Source of the DNA: Hohaiivirga grylli
GTDB lineage: Bacteria; Pseudomonadota; Alphaproteobacteria; Rhizobiales; Beijerinckiaceae
Direction of reading: 5' to 3'
DNA: 64,000 bases
Assembly: GCF_039655745.1 (NCBI RefSeq)
Contig: NZ_JBBYXI010000002.1
Span: 186,001 to 250,000, forward strand
Part shown: positions 1 to 7,633 of the stretch, in pieces
How the letters are laid out: every line of letters begins with the position of its first letter
Numbering within the stretch: position 1 is the stretch's first letter
Position numbers and translations under genes: made by a program
Notes under the pieces: model-generated
What the model was told of the DNA's origin: nothing
Seen by the model: only the letters and a program-made list of their open reading frames with translations
The model's database searches: none

Positions 1-1
1 T

Positions 2-112
2 TGCTACGTTTTTGAAGGCTCTGAGCCTCAGAAAGTTGTCTGTACACCACCCGGCGCCGCACCTGGTGAAGCTGCCGGAAATGCTTCTGATAAAGCTGGC
101 CCTTCCAGATAA
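2..112 (+). CDS. 3' end of an unidentified gene (partial)
   Basis: An open frame enters from the left edge and ends at TAA 110-112. It encodes about 36 residues ending in an Ala/Gly/Pro-rich tail (...AGNASDKAGPSR). Two cysteines are visible. The low-complexity tail suggests the C-terminus of a small secreted or lipoprotein-like product, but no family can be named. It lies 115 bases upstream of rpiA on the same strand. It could be a chance open frame, because the start is outside the window. Confidence 0.4.
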   Translation, partial: CYVFEGSEPQKVVCTPPGAAPGEAAGNASDKAGPSR

Positions 113-227
113 TTATTCTCCAGAGCTATACTTTAATCCAGAAGGCCTCTGAAATATGATGCCTTTTGGAAACTGGACTGATATGGAAAAAAGCTATAAA
201 AACTAGAAGTATAACGGGAGATTTCCA

Positions 228-929
228 TTGAGTAATGCTATTGATCTGAAACAGGCTGCCGCTGCACGTGCTGCAGAACTCGTCGAAGATGGTATGAATG
301 TTGGTCTTGGATCAGGTTCTACAGCATACAAGTTTGTTTCTCTCTTGGCTGAGCGTGTGCGCAATGGCTTGAAGATTGTTGGTGTGCCAACCTCTGAAAT
401 CACCCGCCAGCTTGCCATCAAGGAAGGGATTACAGTCTCTACCCTCGATGAGACACCAAGCCTTGATATGACAGTTGATGGTGCTGATGAGATGACACGC
501 TCTCTGCATCTGATTAAAGGTGGCGGTGGCTGCCTTCTGTGGGAAAAAATCGTTGCCGTTGCCAGTAGCCGTAACGTTGTTATTGCTGATGGCTCCAAAC
601 TTGTTGAGACACTTGGACGTTTTCCACTTCCAATTGAAGTAAATAAGTTCGGTTTGGAGGCAACACGTCGTGCCATTATCAATACATTCACTAAATGTGG
701 GTTAAATGGTGAAATAACAGTGCGGCAAACCGAAGATGGTCAAGTTTTCGTCACAGATGGCGGGCATTTGATTCTCGACGCTGCACTTAATTCTATTCCT
801 GACCCGGAAAAGTTGTCTGTTCAGCTTAATCTGGTTCCCGGTGTGGTTGAAAACGGTTTGTTCGTTGGTATTTCAACCGATGCGATTATCGCAACGGAAA
901 CTGGTCTGGTTGAATGGAGCCGGGTGTAA
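228..929 (+). CDS. rpiA: Ribose-5-phosphate isomerase A
   Basis: Interconverts ribose 5-phosphate and ribulose 5-phosphate in the cytosolic pentose phosphate pathway. The 233-residue length is typical of RpiA. Family motifs are visible in order: GLGSGSTAYKF (phosphate-binding loop, about residues 26-36), SLDMTVDGADE (about 78-88), and KGGGGCLLWEKIVA (about 97-110). The start is TTG at 228; a GGGAG box at 216-220 sits 7 bases before it and no suitable ATG lies upstream. It is followed 37 bases later by a DUF2059 gene and then, beyond other genes, by gor. From memory, rpiA, the DUF2059 gene and gor also lie close together in Brucella relatives. Confidence 0.95.
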   Translation: MSNAIDLKQAAAARAAELVEDGMNVGLGSGSTAYKFVSLLAERVRNGLKIVGVPTSEITRQLAIKEGITVSTLDETPSLDMTVDGADEMTRSLHLIKGGGGCLLWEKIVAVASSRNVVIADGSKLVETLGRFPLPIEVNKFGLEATRRAIINTFTKCGLNGEITVRQTEDGQVFVTDGGHLILDAALNSIPDPEKLSVQLNLVPGVVENGLFVGISTDAIIATETGLVEWSRV

Positions 930-966
930 GTCAGTTTTGTTTTTGTTTTCTGTTGGAGCTTTTACT

Positions 967-1512
967 ATGCGTTTAACCTCTTCGCTCGCTGCTGTCACAG
1001 TAGCCTTTTCTCTTCTGACTGGGACAGCTATGGCTCAGGCTCCAGCTCCTGCCCAGCAGAACAGTGCTCCTGCTCTGGATCTGAGCAAGAAGCAGTTCAC
1101 GGCAAGCCATCTGGCAATTGCCAAGGAAGTTGCTGATGCATCTGGTATTTCACGCTCCTTCAATGGTGTTGTTGATCAGATTCTGGATCAGGTTCGCCAG
1201 ATCACAGTAACACGTCCTGAAATGAAGGATGACCTTGAGAAGGTTATTACAGCCCTGAAGCCAGAGCTTGAACTGCAGCAGGCACAGATTTCTAATGCTG
1301 CAACACGCGTTTTCGCAAACTTCCTGACTGAAGCAGAGCTGAAAGATATTGATGCTTTCTTCAAGACACCATCCGGGAAGAAGTATATCGAATCCCAGCC
1401 ACAGATTCTTGATGCCTTTGTTAATGAGTTCCAGAACTGGAGCCGTAACCTCGGTGATTATATCATGATCCGGGTTCGCGCAGAGATGACAAAGCTTGGT
1501 CACAAGTTCTGA
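967..1512 (+). CDS. DUF2059 family exported protein
   Basis: A 181-residue protein with a clear Sec signal peptide (MRLTSSLAAVTVAFSLLTG, cleavage probably after AMA-Q near residue 23), then a Pro/Ala linker and an all-helical domain (about 50-170). The helical part carries the DUF2059 pattern of a C-terminal segment reading TEAELKDIDAFFKTPSGKKY. Its function is not established. The open frame extends back to 841 inside rpiA, but ATG 967 is preceded by GGAG at 955-958 and begins the signal peptide, so it is the real start. It is probably cotranscribed with rpiA, and a strong terminator follows. Confidence 0.88.
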   Translation: MRLTSSLAAVTVAFSLLTGTAMAQAPAPAQQNSAPALDLSKKQFTASHLAIAKEVADASGISRSFNGVVDQILDQVRQITVTRPEMKDDLEKVITALKPELELQQAQISNAATRVFANFLTEAELKDIDAFFKTPSGKKYIESQPQILDAFVNEFQNWSRNLGDYIMIRVRAEMTKLGHKF

Positions 1513-1529
1513 TCAGAGCATAGTTTCAG

Positions 1530-1557
1530 AAAAGGCCCGGTTATCCGGGCCTTTTTT
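1530..1557 (+). terminator. Rho-independent terminator after the rpiA/DUF2059 unit
   Basis: A 7-bp GC-rich stem (GGCCCGG at 1534-1540 with CCGGGCC at 1545-1551) closes a TTAT loop and runs into a T tract. A-rich sequence precedes it, so it may also serve the convergent gene on the minus strand. Confidence 0.9.
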
Positions 1558-1562
1558 ATGCA

Positions 1563-2018
1563 TTAGTTTTCACTCTCTTCATCAAGAGTGGCTGCATTGA
1601 TGATTTTTGTTCTGATAACCAGGCTCTGCTGATTATAGTTTTCACCTTTTTGTCCTTCGATAGATGAAGAGACAAAAAGGATGGTTCTTTTGCAGCGAGA
1701 GTAGAACAGTTTGTCCTTTGGGTTGCATCGCTCCGAGATAAGCTTTTTCTCTGAGGCAGGGGCAAGGTCGGGTGCCAAAACAATGATTCGGTTGTTTGTG
1801 GATGAGCATGCAAACCCATCAGAAACTTTCTGGCAAACTAAGCCGCTGAATGAGATAGGCTTATTCGCATAGAGACCCGGATTCATGTAAAAATCAGTGG
1901 TTTTAATGCGCTGATAATCAGAATAGGAAAATGATTTTTCAGGATTCTTGTTTGAATCTGCTGCATATAGCGGGCCTGAGATCATGGTAAGAGCGAGAGA
2001 GATCGCAATAGCGCGCAT
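1563..2018 (-). CDS. Small periplasmic protein of unknown function
   Basis: 151 residues with a signal peptide (MRAIAISLALTMISGPLYA, likely cleaved before ADSNK). The mature part has three cysteines and short beta-prone segments, for example ANKPISFSGLVCQ and NRIIVLAPD. This could be a small OB-like beta fold, but I recognise no family. It is convergent with the DUF2059 gene across the terminator at 1530-1557 and divergent from the O-antigen-ligase-like gene. The start ATG at 2018 is the only one that gives a signal peptide. Confidence 0.7.
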   Translation of the reverse strand: MRAIAISLALTMISGPLYAADSNKNPEKSFSYSDYQRIKTTDFYMNPGLYANKPISFSGLVCQKVSDGFACSSTNNRIIVLAPDLAPASEKKLISERCNPKDKLFYSRCKRTILFVSSSIEGQKGENYNQQSLVIRTKIINAATLDEESEN

Positions 2019-2227
2019 GGTCTCATCCTATTCTGGTTTAACGGAATCTATTTTAGCGGAAATATTCTCAGGCAGACAAGACATATAGTCCATCTATTTG
2101 TACTGCTTTTGTCTGTAAGTTATATGAACGACAGCGAATGACTGAAAAACATTATATTGGCACTTTTGATGTGTTAAGAGCACTGACCTGAGTGCTGTAG
2201 TAATTGAAATAATATGAGTTGGTATAA

Positions 2228-3466
2228 ATGACAGTTCAGAAAAATGCCTTTCCAGTCGATAACAAACTGGCAGATGGTTTATGGAATGGCGCTTTTATAA
2301 TGCTGGCATGCCTTCCGTTCGGAATGGCTCTCGTTCATCGCTCTGGAACACTACTGGTCGTGATAACAGCCGTTCTTGCTCTTGCTGCTACCATTGCTGA
2401 GGGTCGACTGGGCGTGCTTCTCAATAATATGAAGTCGAAACTGTTATCTGCACCTGGCATCCTGACCCTTGCTCTTTTGCTATGGATGCTGATCTCTCTC
2501 AGTTGGACATATTCACTCCGGATGGCGCTGTTTTTCTATGGTGAACTGATACTGTCGGCAACGGCAGGCTTTGTCTTGGCGATGGCTTTGCCAGAAAAAA
2601 TGCCGCGTTGGCTGGCACCCGTGGCAGCAATCATTGCAATTATAGCTGCTGTTTTCATCTTTGCCGATATCACATCAGGAATGTACTTTCGGCAGCTCGT
2701 TGGTGCGAAAGCCTATTCTTTCATTTATAATCGTTCGGTCCTCACCCTTTTCCTGGTAGTGACGCCTCTGCTGTTCTTACTATGGCGAAGAGGTGAGAAA
2801 AGTTATCAGGTACTCGGCTCTCTGACAGCTTTAATTACTGTTGGAACGATTTTTAATTCATCAAGCGGTGCGGCAGTCATGGCTGTGCTCCTGTTTATTC
2901 CCGTCTATGTTTTTGCACGCTTCCTGCCAAAGGCTTCACTATGGATTGCGGCCGGGTGCTTTACTTTCCTTTTTGCTGTTGCCCCGTTTTACGGCTCCAT
3001 GTTTTACGAGGTTCTGCCACAGAAAATTGTTGAGGTTTTTGAAAGTGATCACTCGATGGAACGCGTTGATCTCTGGCGGGCCTTTGAATACACGATTGCG
3101 CAGCAGCCAATCATTGGAGGCGGTTTTGCTGTCAGCCCTGTGATCATCAACACGCCGGAAGCAGCTGCCGTTCCTGTAGAGTTGCACGGTGATCTGAACA
3201 TGGGGCATCCGCATAATGCTGCCATGCAGGTATGGGTTGAATTGGGGCTGGTTGGCGCTATTCTGGCACTGACAGTCTTATTTGCGATGCTCCGTGCATT
3301 GGCAGCCTTACCATCACGTTTGGTAGCAGAGCAGCTTGCCTGGATTGCCGGTATCACCTTTGTTGCAATCATCGGTCATGGTGCGTGGCAGGGATGGTGG
3401 CTTGCAGCTATTGGCGCCGGAATGGCCTGGTTCAGGGCTGAACGGAATGAAGCAGAAGGCGGCTGA
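2228..3466 (+). CDS. O-antigen ligase / Wzy-type polymerase family membrane protein
   Basis: 412 residues with about ten to twelve hydrophobic segments. In the large periplasmic loop it has the pattern GHPHNAAMQVWVELG (near residues 323-337), characteristic of the Wzy_C/WaaL family in which the conserved His acts in glycan transfer. It probably joins a polysaccharide to lipid A core, or polymerises glycan repeats, at the periplasmic face of the inner membrane. No other O-antigen genes are adjacent; a WaaE-like glycosyltransferase lies at 52165. The ribosome-binding site (GAGTTGG) is weak. A 6-bp hairpin at 2179-2196 lies in the leader. gor starts 29 bases downstream, so the two may be cotranscribed. 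Ligase versus polymerase cannot be told from sequence alone. Confidence 0.85.
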   Translation: MTVQKNAFPVDNKLADGLWNGAFIMLACLPFGMALVHRSGTLLVVITAVLALAATIAEGRLGVLLNNMKSKLLSAPGILTLALLLWMLISLSWTYSLRMALFFYGELILSATAGFVLAMALPEKMPRWLAPVAAIIAIIAAVFIFADITSGMYFRQLVGAKAYSFIYNRSVLTLFLVVTPLLFLLWRRGEKSYQVLGSLTALITVGTIFNSSSGAAVMAVLLFIPVYVFARFLPKASLWIAAGCFTFLFAVAPFYGSMFYEVLPQKIVEVFESDHSMERVDLWRAFEYTIAQQPIIGGGFAVSPVIINTPEAAAVPVELHGDLNMGHPHNAAMQVWVELGLVGAILALTVLFAMLRALAALPSRLVAEQLAWIAGITFVAIIGHGAWQGWWLAAIGAGMAWFRAERNEAEGG

Positions 3467-3495
3467 TAAAATCCCCGCCTTTGAAGGGAAAAGTA

Positions 3496-4854
3496 ATGTC
3501 CGGATATGATGTAGACCTTTTCGTCATTGGTGCAGGCTCAGGTGGTGTTCGTGCGGCAAGAATTGCAGCAGGATATGGCGCTCGCGTTATGGTGGCAGAG
3601 GAGTTCCGTGTTGGTGGGACATGCGTGATCCGTGGATGTGTGCCTAAGAAAATTCTTGTGATGGCCAGCCGTTATGCCTCAGAGTTTGAAGCTGCAGAAA
3701 GTTTCGGATGGACTGTTGGTACCCGTTTTGACTGGTCAGTGCTGATCACTAACAAGAACAGGGAAATCTCTCGTCTGGAAGGGATTTACAGAACCAATCT
3801 CGAAAAGTCTGATGTTGAGATTATTGATAGCCGTGTTGTGGTTGAAGATGCGCATACGGTACGTATCATTAAAACCGGTGCCAGTATCCGTGCAGAGCGT
3901 ATTCTGATTGCCACGGGCGGAAGTGTTGTGAAAGACAGTTTCCCCGGTGCAGAATACACCATTTCATCAAATGAGGTCTTTGATCTGCCGGAACTGCCAA
4001 AACGGATATTGATTATTGGTGGTGGCTATATTGCAGTGGAGTTTGCCGGTGTGTTTGCCGGACTGGGCTCTCAGGTAACGCTGGTTCATCGTCGTGACAA
4101 ACTTTTGCGTGGGTTTGATGAAGATGTGCGGTCGGCCCTGACTGAAGCCTATGGTAAGCATGGCGTATCCCTGAAACTGTCTGCGACTGTCCAGCGGATT
4201 GATCATTCCGGAACCGGTTCGTTTATTGTCACGTTCTCGGATGGCATGACCTTAGAGGTTGATCAGGTGCTGTCAGCCACAGGGCGTAAGCCAAATACGG
4301 CAGGGCTTGGTTTGGAAGAGGCCGGTGTAGAGCTCGATAAGAAGGGTGCTGTTGTCGTCAATGCTTCTTCACAAAGTACTGTTCCGTCCATCTATGCTGT
4401 TGGGGATGTGACGAACAGGGCTAATCTGACCCCTGTTGCCATTCGTGAAGGGCATGCTTTTGCTGATCATGTTTTTGGTGGTCAGGAGCAGCGTACGCTG
4501 GATTATGATCTTATTCCAACAGCCGTATTCTCAAGCCCTGAGGTGGGAACTGTTGGCCTGAGCGAAGAAGAGGCACGTGTACAGTTTGCTGATGTCGATA
4601 TTTATAAAACATCTTTCCGGCCGATGCGTGCTGCATTCGCCGGGCAGGATGAAAAGATGCTGATGAAGATTATCGTCGATAAAGCAACCGATAAGGTTCT
4701 TGGCGTTCATATTGTTGGTCCAGATGCTGGTGAAATGATCCAGCTTGCTGGAATTGCCATGACGATGGGCGCAACAAAAGCAGACTTCGACAGAACCGTT
4801 GCTGTTCATCCAACTGCTGCGGAGGAACTGGTTACGATGCGAACGCCTGTCTGA
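3496..4854 (+). CDS. gor: Glutathione-disulfide reductase
   Basis: Reduces oxidised glutathione with NADPH through FAD and a redox disulfide in the cytosol. The 452-residue protein shows the FAD-binding GAGSGGVRAAR near residue 11, the redox pair in GGTCVIRGCVPKK (about 38-50), a second dinucleotide-binding glycine motif (IIGGGYIAVEFAG), the FAD-contacting AVGDVT, and the C-terminal HPTAAEE that supplies the catalytic His-Glu pair. The open frame reaches back to 3481, but ATG 3496 has AAGGGA at 3484-3489 and gives the normal N-terminus (MSGYDVDLFVIG). It lies close behind the O-antigen-ligase-like gene. Confidence 0.95.
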   Translation: MSGYDVDLFVIGAGSGGVRAARIAAGYGARVMVAEEFRVGGTCVIRGCVPKKILVMASRYASEFEAAESFGWTVGTRFDWSVLITNKNREISRLEGIYRTNLEKSDVEIIDSRVVVEDAHTVRIIKTGASIRAERILIATGGSVVKDSFPGAEYTISSNEVFDLPELPKRILIIGGGYIAVEFAGVFAGLGSQVTLVHRRDKLLRGFDEDVRSALTEAYGKHGVSLKLSATVQRIDHSGTGSFIVTFSDGMTLEVDQVLSATGRKPNTAGLGLEEAGVELDKKGAVVVNASSQSTVPSIYAVGDVTNRANLTPVAIREGHAFADHVFGGQEQRTLDYDLIPTAVFSSPEVGTVGLSEEEARVQFADVDIYKTSFRPMRAAFAGQDEKMLMKIIVDKATDKVLGVHIVGPDAGEMIQLAGIAMTMGATKADFDRTVAVHPTAAEELVTMRTPV

Positions 4855-5034
4855 AGACGTTCAATACTGTGAAGTTCTGATTGATTTGGTATATAAAACC
4901 AATCATGATAGACGTTTATAACGAAATTGCGGTATAAACAACGCAGGCGTACAAAAATAACCTATATGTAGAGTTCAATCATCTTAACTACTGCCGGGCA
5001 GATAAGAATAGATGGAGGAGCGAGGAGAAGTATT

Positions 5035-6417
5035 ATGAGTAAGCGGTGGACACCTGATAGCTGGAGAGCAATGCCCGTTCAGCAGATGCCGGAATATCCG
5101 GATATTGCTGAACTGAAGGATGTTGAAGGTCAGCTTAAGGCATTTCCTCCGCTCGTGTTTGCGGGTGAGGCCAGAAAGCTGAAAGCAGCCTTGGCAAAGG
5201 TTGCTAACGGTGAGGCATTCCTGCTGCAGGGTGGTGATTGTGCTGAGAGCTTTGAAGAGCATTCTGCTGATAACATCCGCGACTTCTTCCGCCTGTTTCT
5301 CCAGATGTCAGTTGTGCTGACATTCGCCGGTGGTTCGCCTGTTGTAAAAGTTGGGCGCGTGGCTGGCCAGTTTGCAAAGCCACGTTCTGCGCCAACTGAA
5401 ACAATGGATGGCGTTGAGCTGCCAAGTTATCGCGGCGATATTATCAGTGATATCGCTTTCACTGAAGAAGGGCGTCGCCCTAATCCGCAGCGTCAGCTGA
5501 TGGCCTATCGCCAGTCTGCCGCAACGCTGAACCTGCTGCGTGCGTTTGCAAATGGTGGCTATGCCAACCTTGAGAATGCCCATCGCTGGATGCTCGGCTT
5601 TGTTAAGGATAGCCCTCAGTCTTCACGTTATAACGGTATTGCCCAGCGCATTACGGAAACTATTGAGTTCATGCGTGCTATCGGTATTACACCTGATACG
5701 CAGCCTGAAATGCGTTCAACGGATTTCTATACCAGCCATGAAGCACTGCTTCTTGGTTACGAAGAAGCCCTCACACGCGTCGACTCGACAACAGGTGATT
5801 GGTACTCGACTTCCGGCCATATGCTCTGGATCGGTGACCGTACACGTCAGCCAGATCATGCACATATTGAATATATGCGTGGTGTTCAAAACCCAATTGG
5901 TTTGAAATGTGGTCCATCGCTTGATGCTGATGGTCTCCTGAAGCTGATCGACATTCTGAATCCACAGAATGAGCCCGGTCGTCTGACACTGATTGCCCGT
6001 TATGGTTCTGACAAGATCGGGGAACACTTCCCGGCTCTGCTTCGTGCGATCAAGAAGGAAGGCCGTTCTGTTGTCTGGTCATGTGATCCGATGCATGGCA
6101 ACACAGTGAAAGCCGGCGCTTATAAAACACGCCCATTCGATATGATCATGAGTGAAGTTCGCTCATTCTTCGAGATTCACAGTGCTGAAGGGACGCATGC
6201 TGGTGGTATCCATCTTGAGATGACCGGTAAGAATGTCACTGAATGTACAGGTGGTGCGCGGGCTCTGACAGAAGCTGATCTGAGAGACCGTTATCACACC
6301 TACTGTGATCCGCGTCTGAATTCAGAACAGGCTCTGGAAATTGCCTTCCTCACAGCTGAGCTGATCCGCAAGGAACGTGAGGCAAAAGGTCCGAGAGTTT
6401 ATGTTGCGGCCGAATAA
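5035..6417 (+). CDS. Class II 3-deoxy-7-phosphoheptulonate (DAHP) synthase
   Basis: Catalyses the first shikimate-pathway step, phosphoenolpyruvate plus erythrose 4-phosphate to DAHP. At 460 residues it is the plant-like class II type, not the short AroFGH type. Visible motifs are LLQGGDCAESF (metal-binding Cys), KVGRVAGQFAKPRS, PIGLKCGPS, the substrate-binding stretch CDPMHGNT and GGIHLEMTGKNVTEC. A strong GAGGAG box precedes ATG 5035. A terminator follows directly. The 180 bases upstream hold an imperfect dyad near 4879-4905 that could be regulatory, but this is weak. Confidence 0.95.
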   Translation: MSKRWTPDSWRAMPVQQMPEYPDIAELKDVEGQLKAFPPLVFAGEARKLKAALAKVANGEAFLLQGGDCAESFEEHSADNIRDFFRLFLQMSVVLTFAGGSPVVKVGRVAGQFAKPRSAPTETMDGVELPSYRGDIISDIAFTEEGRRPNPQRQLMAYRQSAATLNLLRAFANGGYANLENAHRWMLGFVKDSPQSSRYNGIAQRITETIEFMRAIGITPDTQPEMRSTDFYTSHEALLLGYEEALTRVDSTTGDWYSTSGHMLWIGDRTRQPDHAHIEYMRGVQNPIGLKCGPSLDADGLLKLIDILNPQNEPGRLTLIARYGSDKIGEHFPALLRAIKKEGRSVVWSCDPMHGNTVKAGAYKTRPFDMIMSEVRSFFEIHSAEGTHAGGIHLEMTGKNVTECTGGARALTEADLRDRYHTYCDPRLNSEQALEIAFLTAELIRKEREAKGPRVYVAAE

Positions 6418-6437
6418 AAAATAAGAGATTAATAAGA

Positions 6438-6466
6438 AGAGGAGCAATATTTGCTCCTCTTTTTTT
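6438..6466 (+). terminator. Rho-independent terminator after DAHP synthase
   Basis: A perfect 10-bp stem (AGAGGAGCAA 6438-6447 with TTGCTCCTCT 6451-6460) has a TAT loop and is followed by a run of T. Confidence 0.92.
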
Positions 6467-6516
6467 GTGCTACGGTGGGGCGGTCAGAGGAGCCCCAAGA
6501 TTTCGGAAGAGACATA

Positions 6517-7440
6517 ATGCAGATACTCATGGTTATTCTTCCGGTTTTCTCTGTCTATGCTCTGGGCTATTTTGGTTATCATTATCTGAAACCTGATATT
6601 GCCGGGCTGGCACGTCTGAGCGTTTATCTGATGCTGCCGTTCCTGTGCTTTGATATGTTTTATCGGCATGAGCTATCTTTTTCTGACATCTATCTGATCA
6701 TCTATACTGTCATTCTGACATACATACTGATTGCTATCATTTATGTTTTAGCGCGGCTGTTGAAGTACAACACCAAAGACGGCAGTGCACTGATTTTAAG
6801 CTCTGTCTTTATGAATAGTGGCAATTACGGAATTCCCGTTGTTCTTCTCGCTTTTGGCGAGGAAGGACGCCCTATTGTTATTTTTCTGACAGTTTTTCAT
6901 GGTGTACTTCAGGCAACGATAGGCATCTATTATGCGGCCAAAGGGGGCGGTGCGGGAAGTGTCGGGATTAAGGCCCCATTACTTGCTGTCGTACGCATGC
7001 CGGTTATCCATGCCATCGTGCTTGGATTTCTGTTTCAGAAACTGGGTATTCATATTTCAGAAAACTTCATGGTCTGTATTGAGATGGTTGGAAACGCTTC
7101 AATTCCAACTGCTATGATTGTTCTCGGTATGCAGCTCGCTACAATTTCTTTGAAGCATGTTGATCTTTTGAAAACTGCTATTGCCGTTACACTCAAGCTT
7201 TTGATTTCTCCGGTTCTGGCTTATCTGCTTGTCTTTTTTATGCCAGTAGATCCCCTGATTAAGAAGGTGTTCGTTCTGACTGCTGGTATGCCAACTGCTG
7301 CAAATACAACTATTCTGGCTTTACAATTTGACACTGATGCCAAGTTTGTCTCAGCTGTAACATTTATTACGACGCTTCTCAGTCTTGTGACTGTTTCGGC
7401 CCTTTTATATTTTATGAAAACTGGGCTGATCGCTTTTTAA
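6517..7440 (+). CDS. AEC-family (auxin efflux carrier-like) transporter
   Basis: A 307-residue inner-membrane protein with about ten hydrophobic helices in the two-fold five-helix layout of the AEC/bile-acid transporter superfamily. Family-like stretches include GLARLSVYLMLPFLCFD, SVFMNSGNYGIPV (the characteristic N-S-G-N-Y-G-P region near the middle) and a terminal TAGMPTAANTTILA. Relatives move organic acids or malonate, so the substrate is open. The frame is open from 6451, but that point lies inside the preceding terminator. ATG 6517, with GGAAGA at 6505-6510, is the credible start. Confidence 0.88.
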   Translation: MQILMVILPVFSVYALGYFGYHYLKPDIAGLARLSVYLMLPFLCFDMFYRHELSFSDIYLIIYTVILTYILIAIIYVLARLLKYNTKDGSALILSSVFMNSGNYGIPVVLLAFGEEGRPIVIFLTVFHGVLQATIGIYYAAKGGGAGSVGIKAPLLAVVRMPVIHAIVLGFLFQKLGIHISENFMVCIEMVGNASIPTAMIVLGMQLATISLKHVDLLKTAIAVTLKLLISPVLAYLLVFFMPVDPLIKKVFVLTAGMPTAANTTILALQFDTDAKFVSAVTFITTLLSLVTVSALLYFMKTGLIAF

Positions 7441-7589
7441 TTATTATTTTTAGACTATCTTTTGGCTGGGACCTCTGCTGAAAAATTTCTTACAAAAATT
7501 TTCTAATACCGCAGTCTTGTCTTCTGATTTTATGCTCTAGATATCGAAGTGAAGTTCTTAGTTTTCTAGGTGTTGGCTCGCAACGTGCG

Positions 7590-7624
7590 CCTCATCAGAG
7601 AAATTTGAACTTTCGCTTATGAGG
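7590..7624 (+). promoter_or_regulatory. Possible RBS-sequestering hairpin before the first autotransporter
   Basis: CCTCAT at 7590-7595 can pair with ATGAGG at 7619-7624. The GAGG of that strand is the likely ribosome-binding site of the autotransporter that starts at 7634. Within the 23-base loop, GAAA and TTTC can pair again. This would hide the ribosome-binding site in RNA. It is inference from base pairing only. Confidence 0.35.
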
Positions 7625-7633
7625 TAGTGTGTA

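Noticed and set aside
4879..4905. Imperfect dyad with TGATT...AATCA arms upstream of DAHP synthase
   Set aside because: The arms differ by an insertion and the sequence is AT-rich, so chance is likely.
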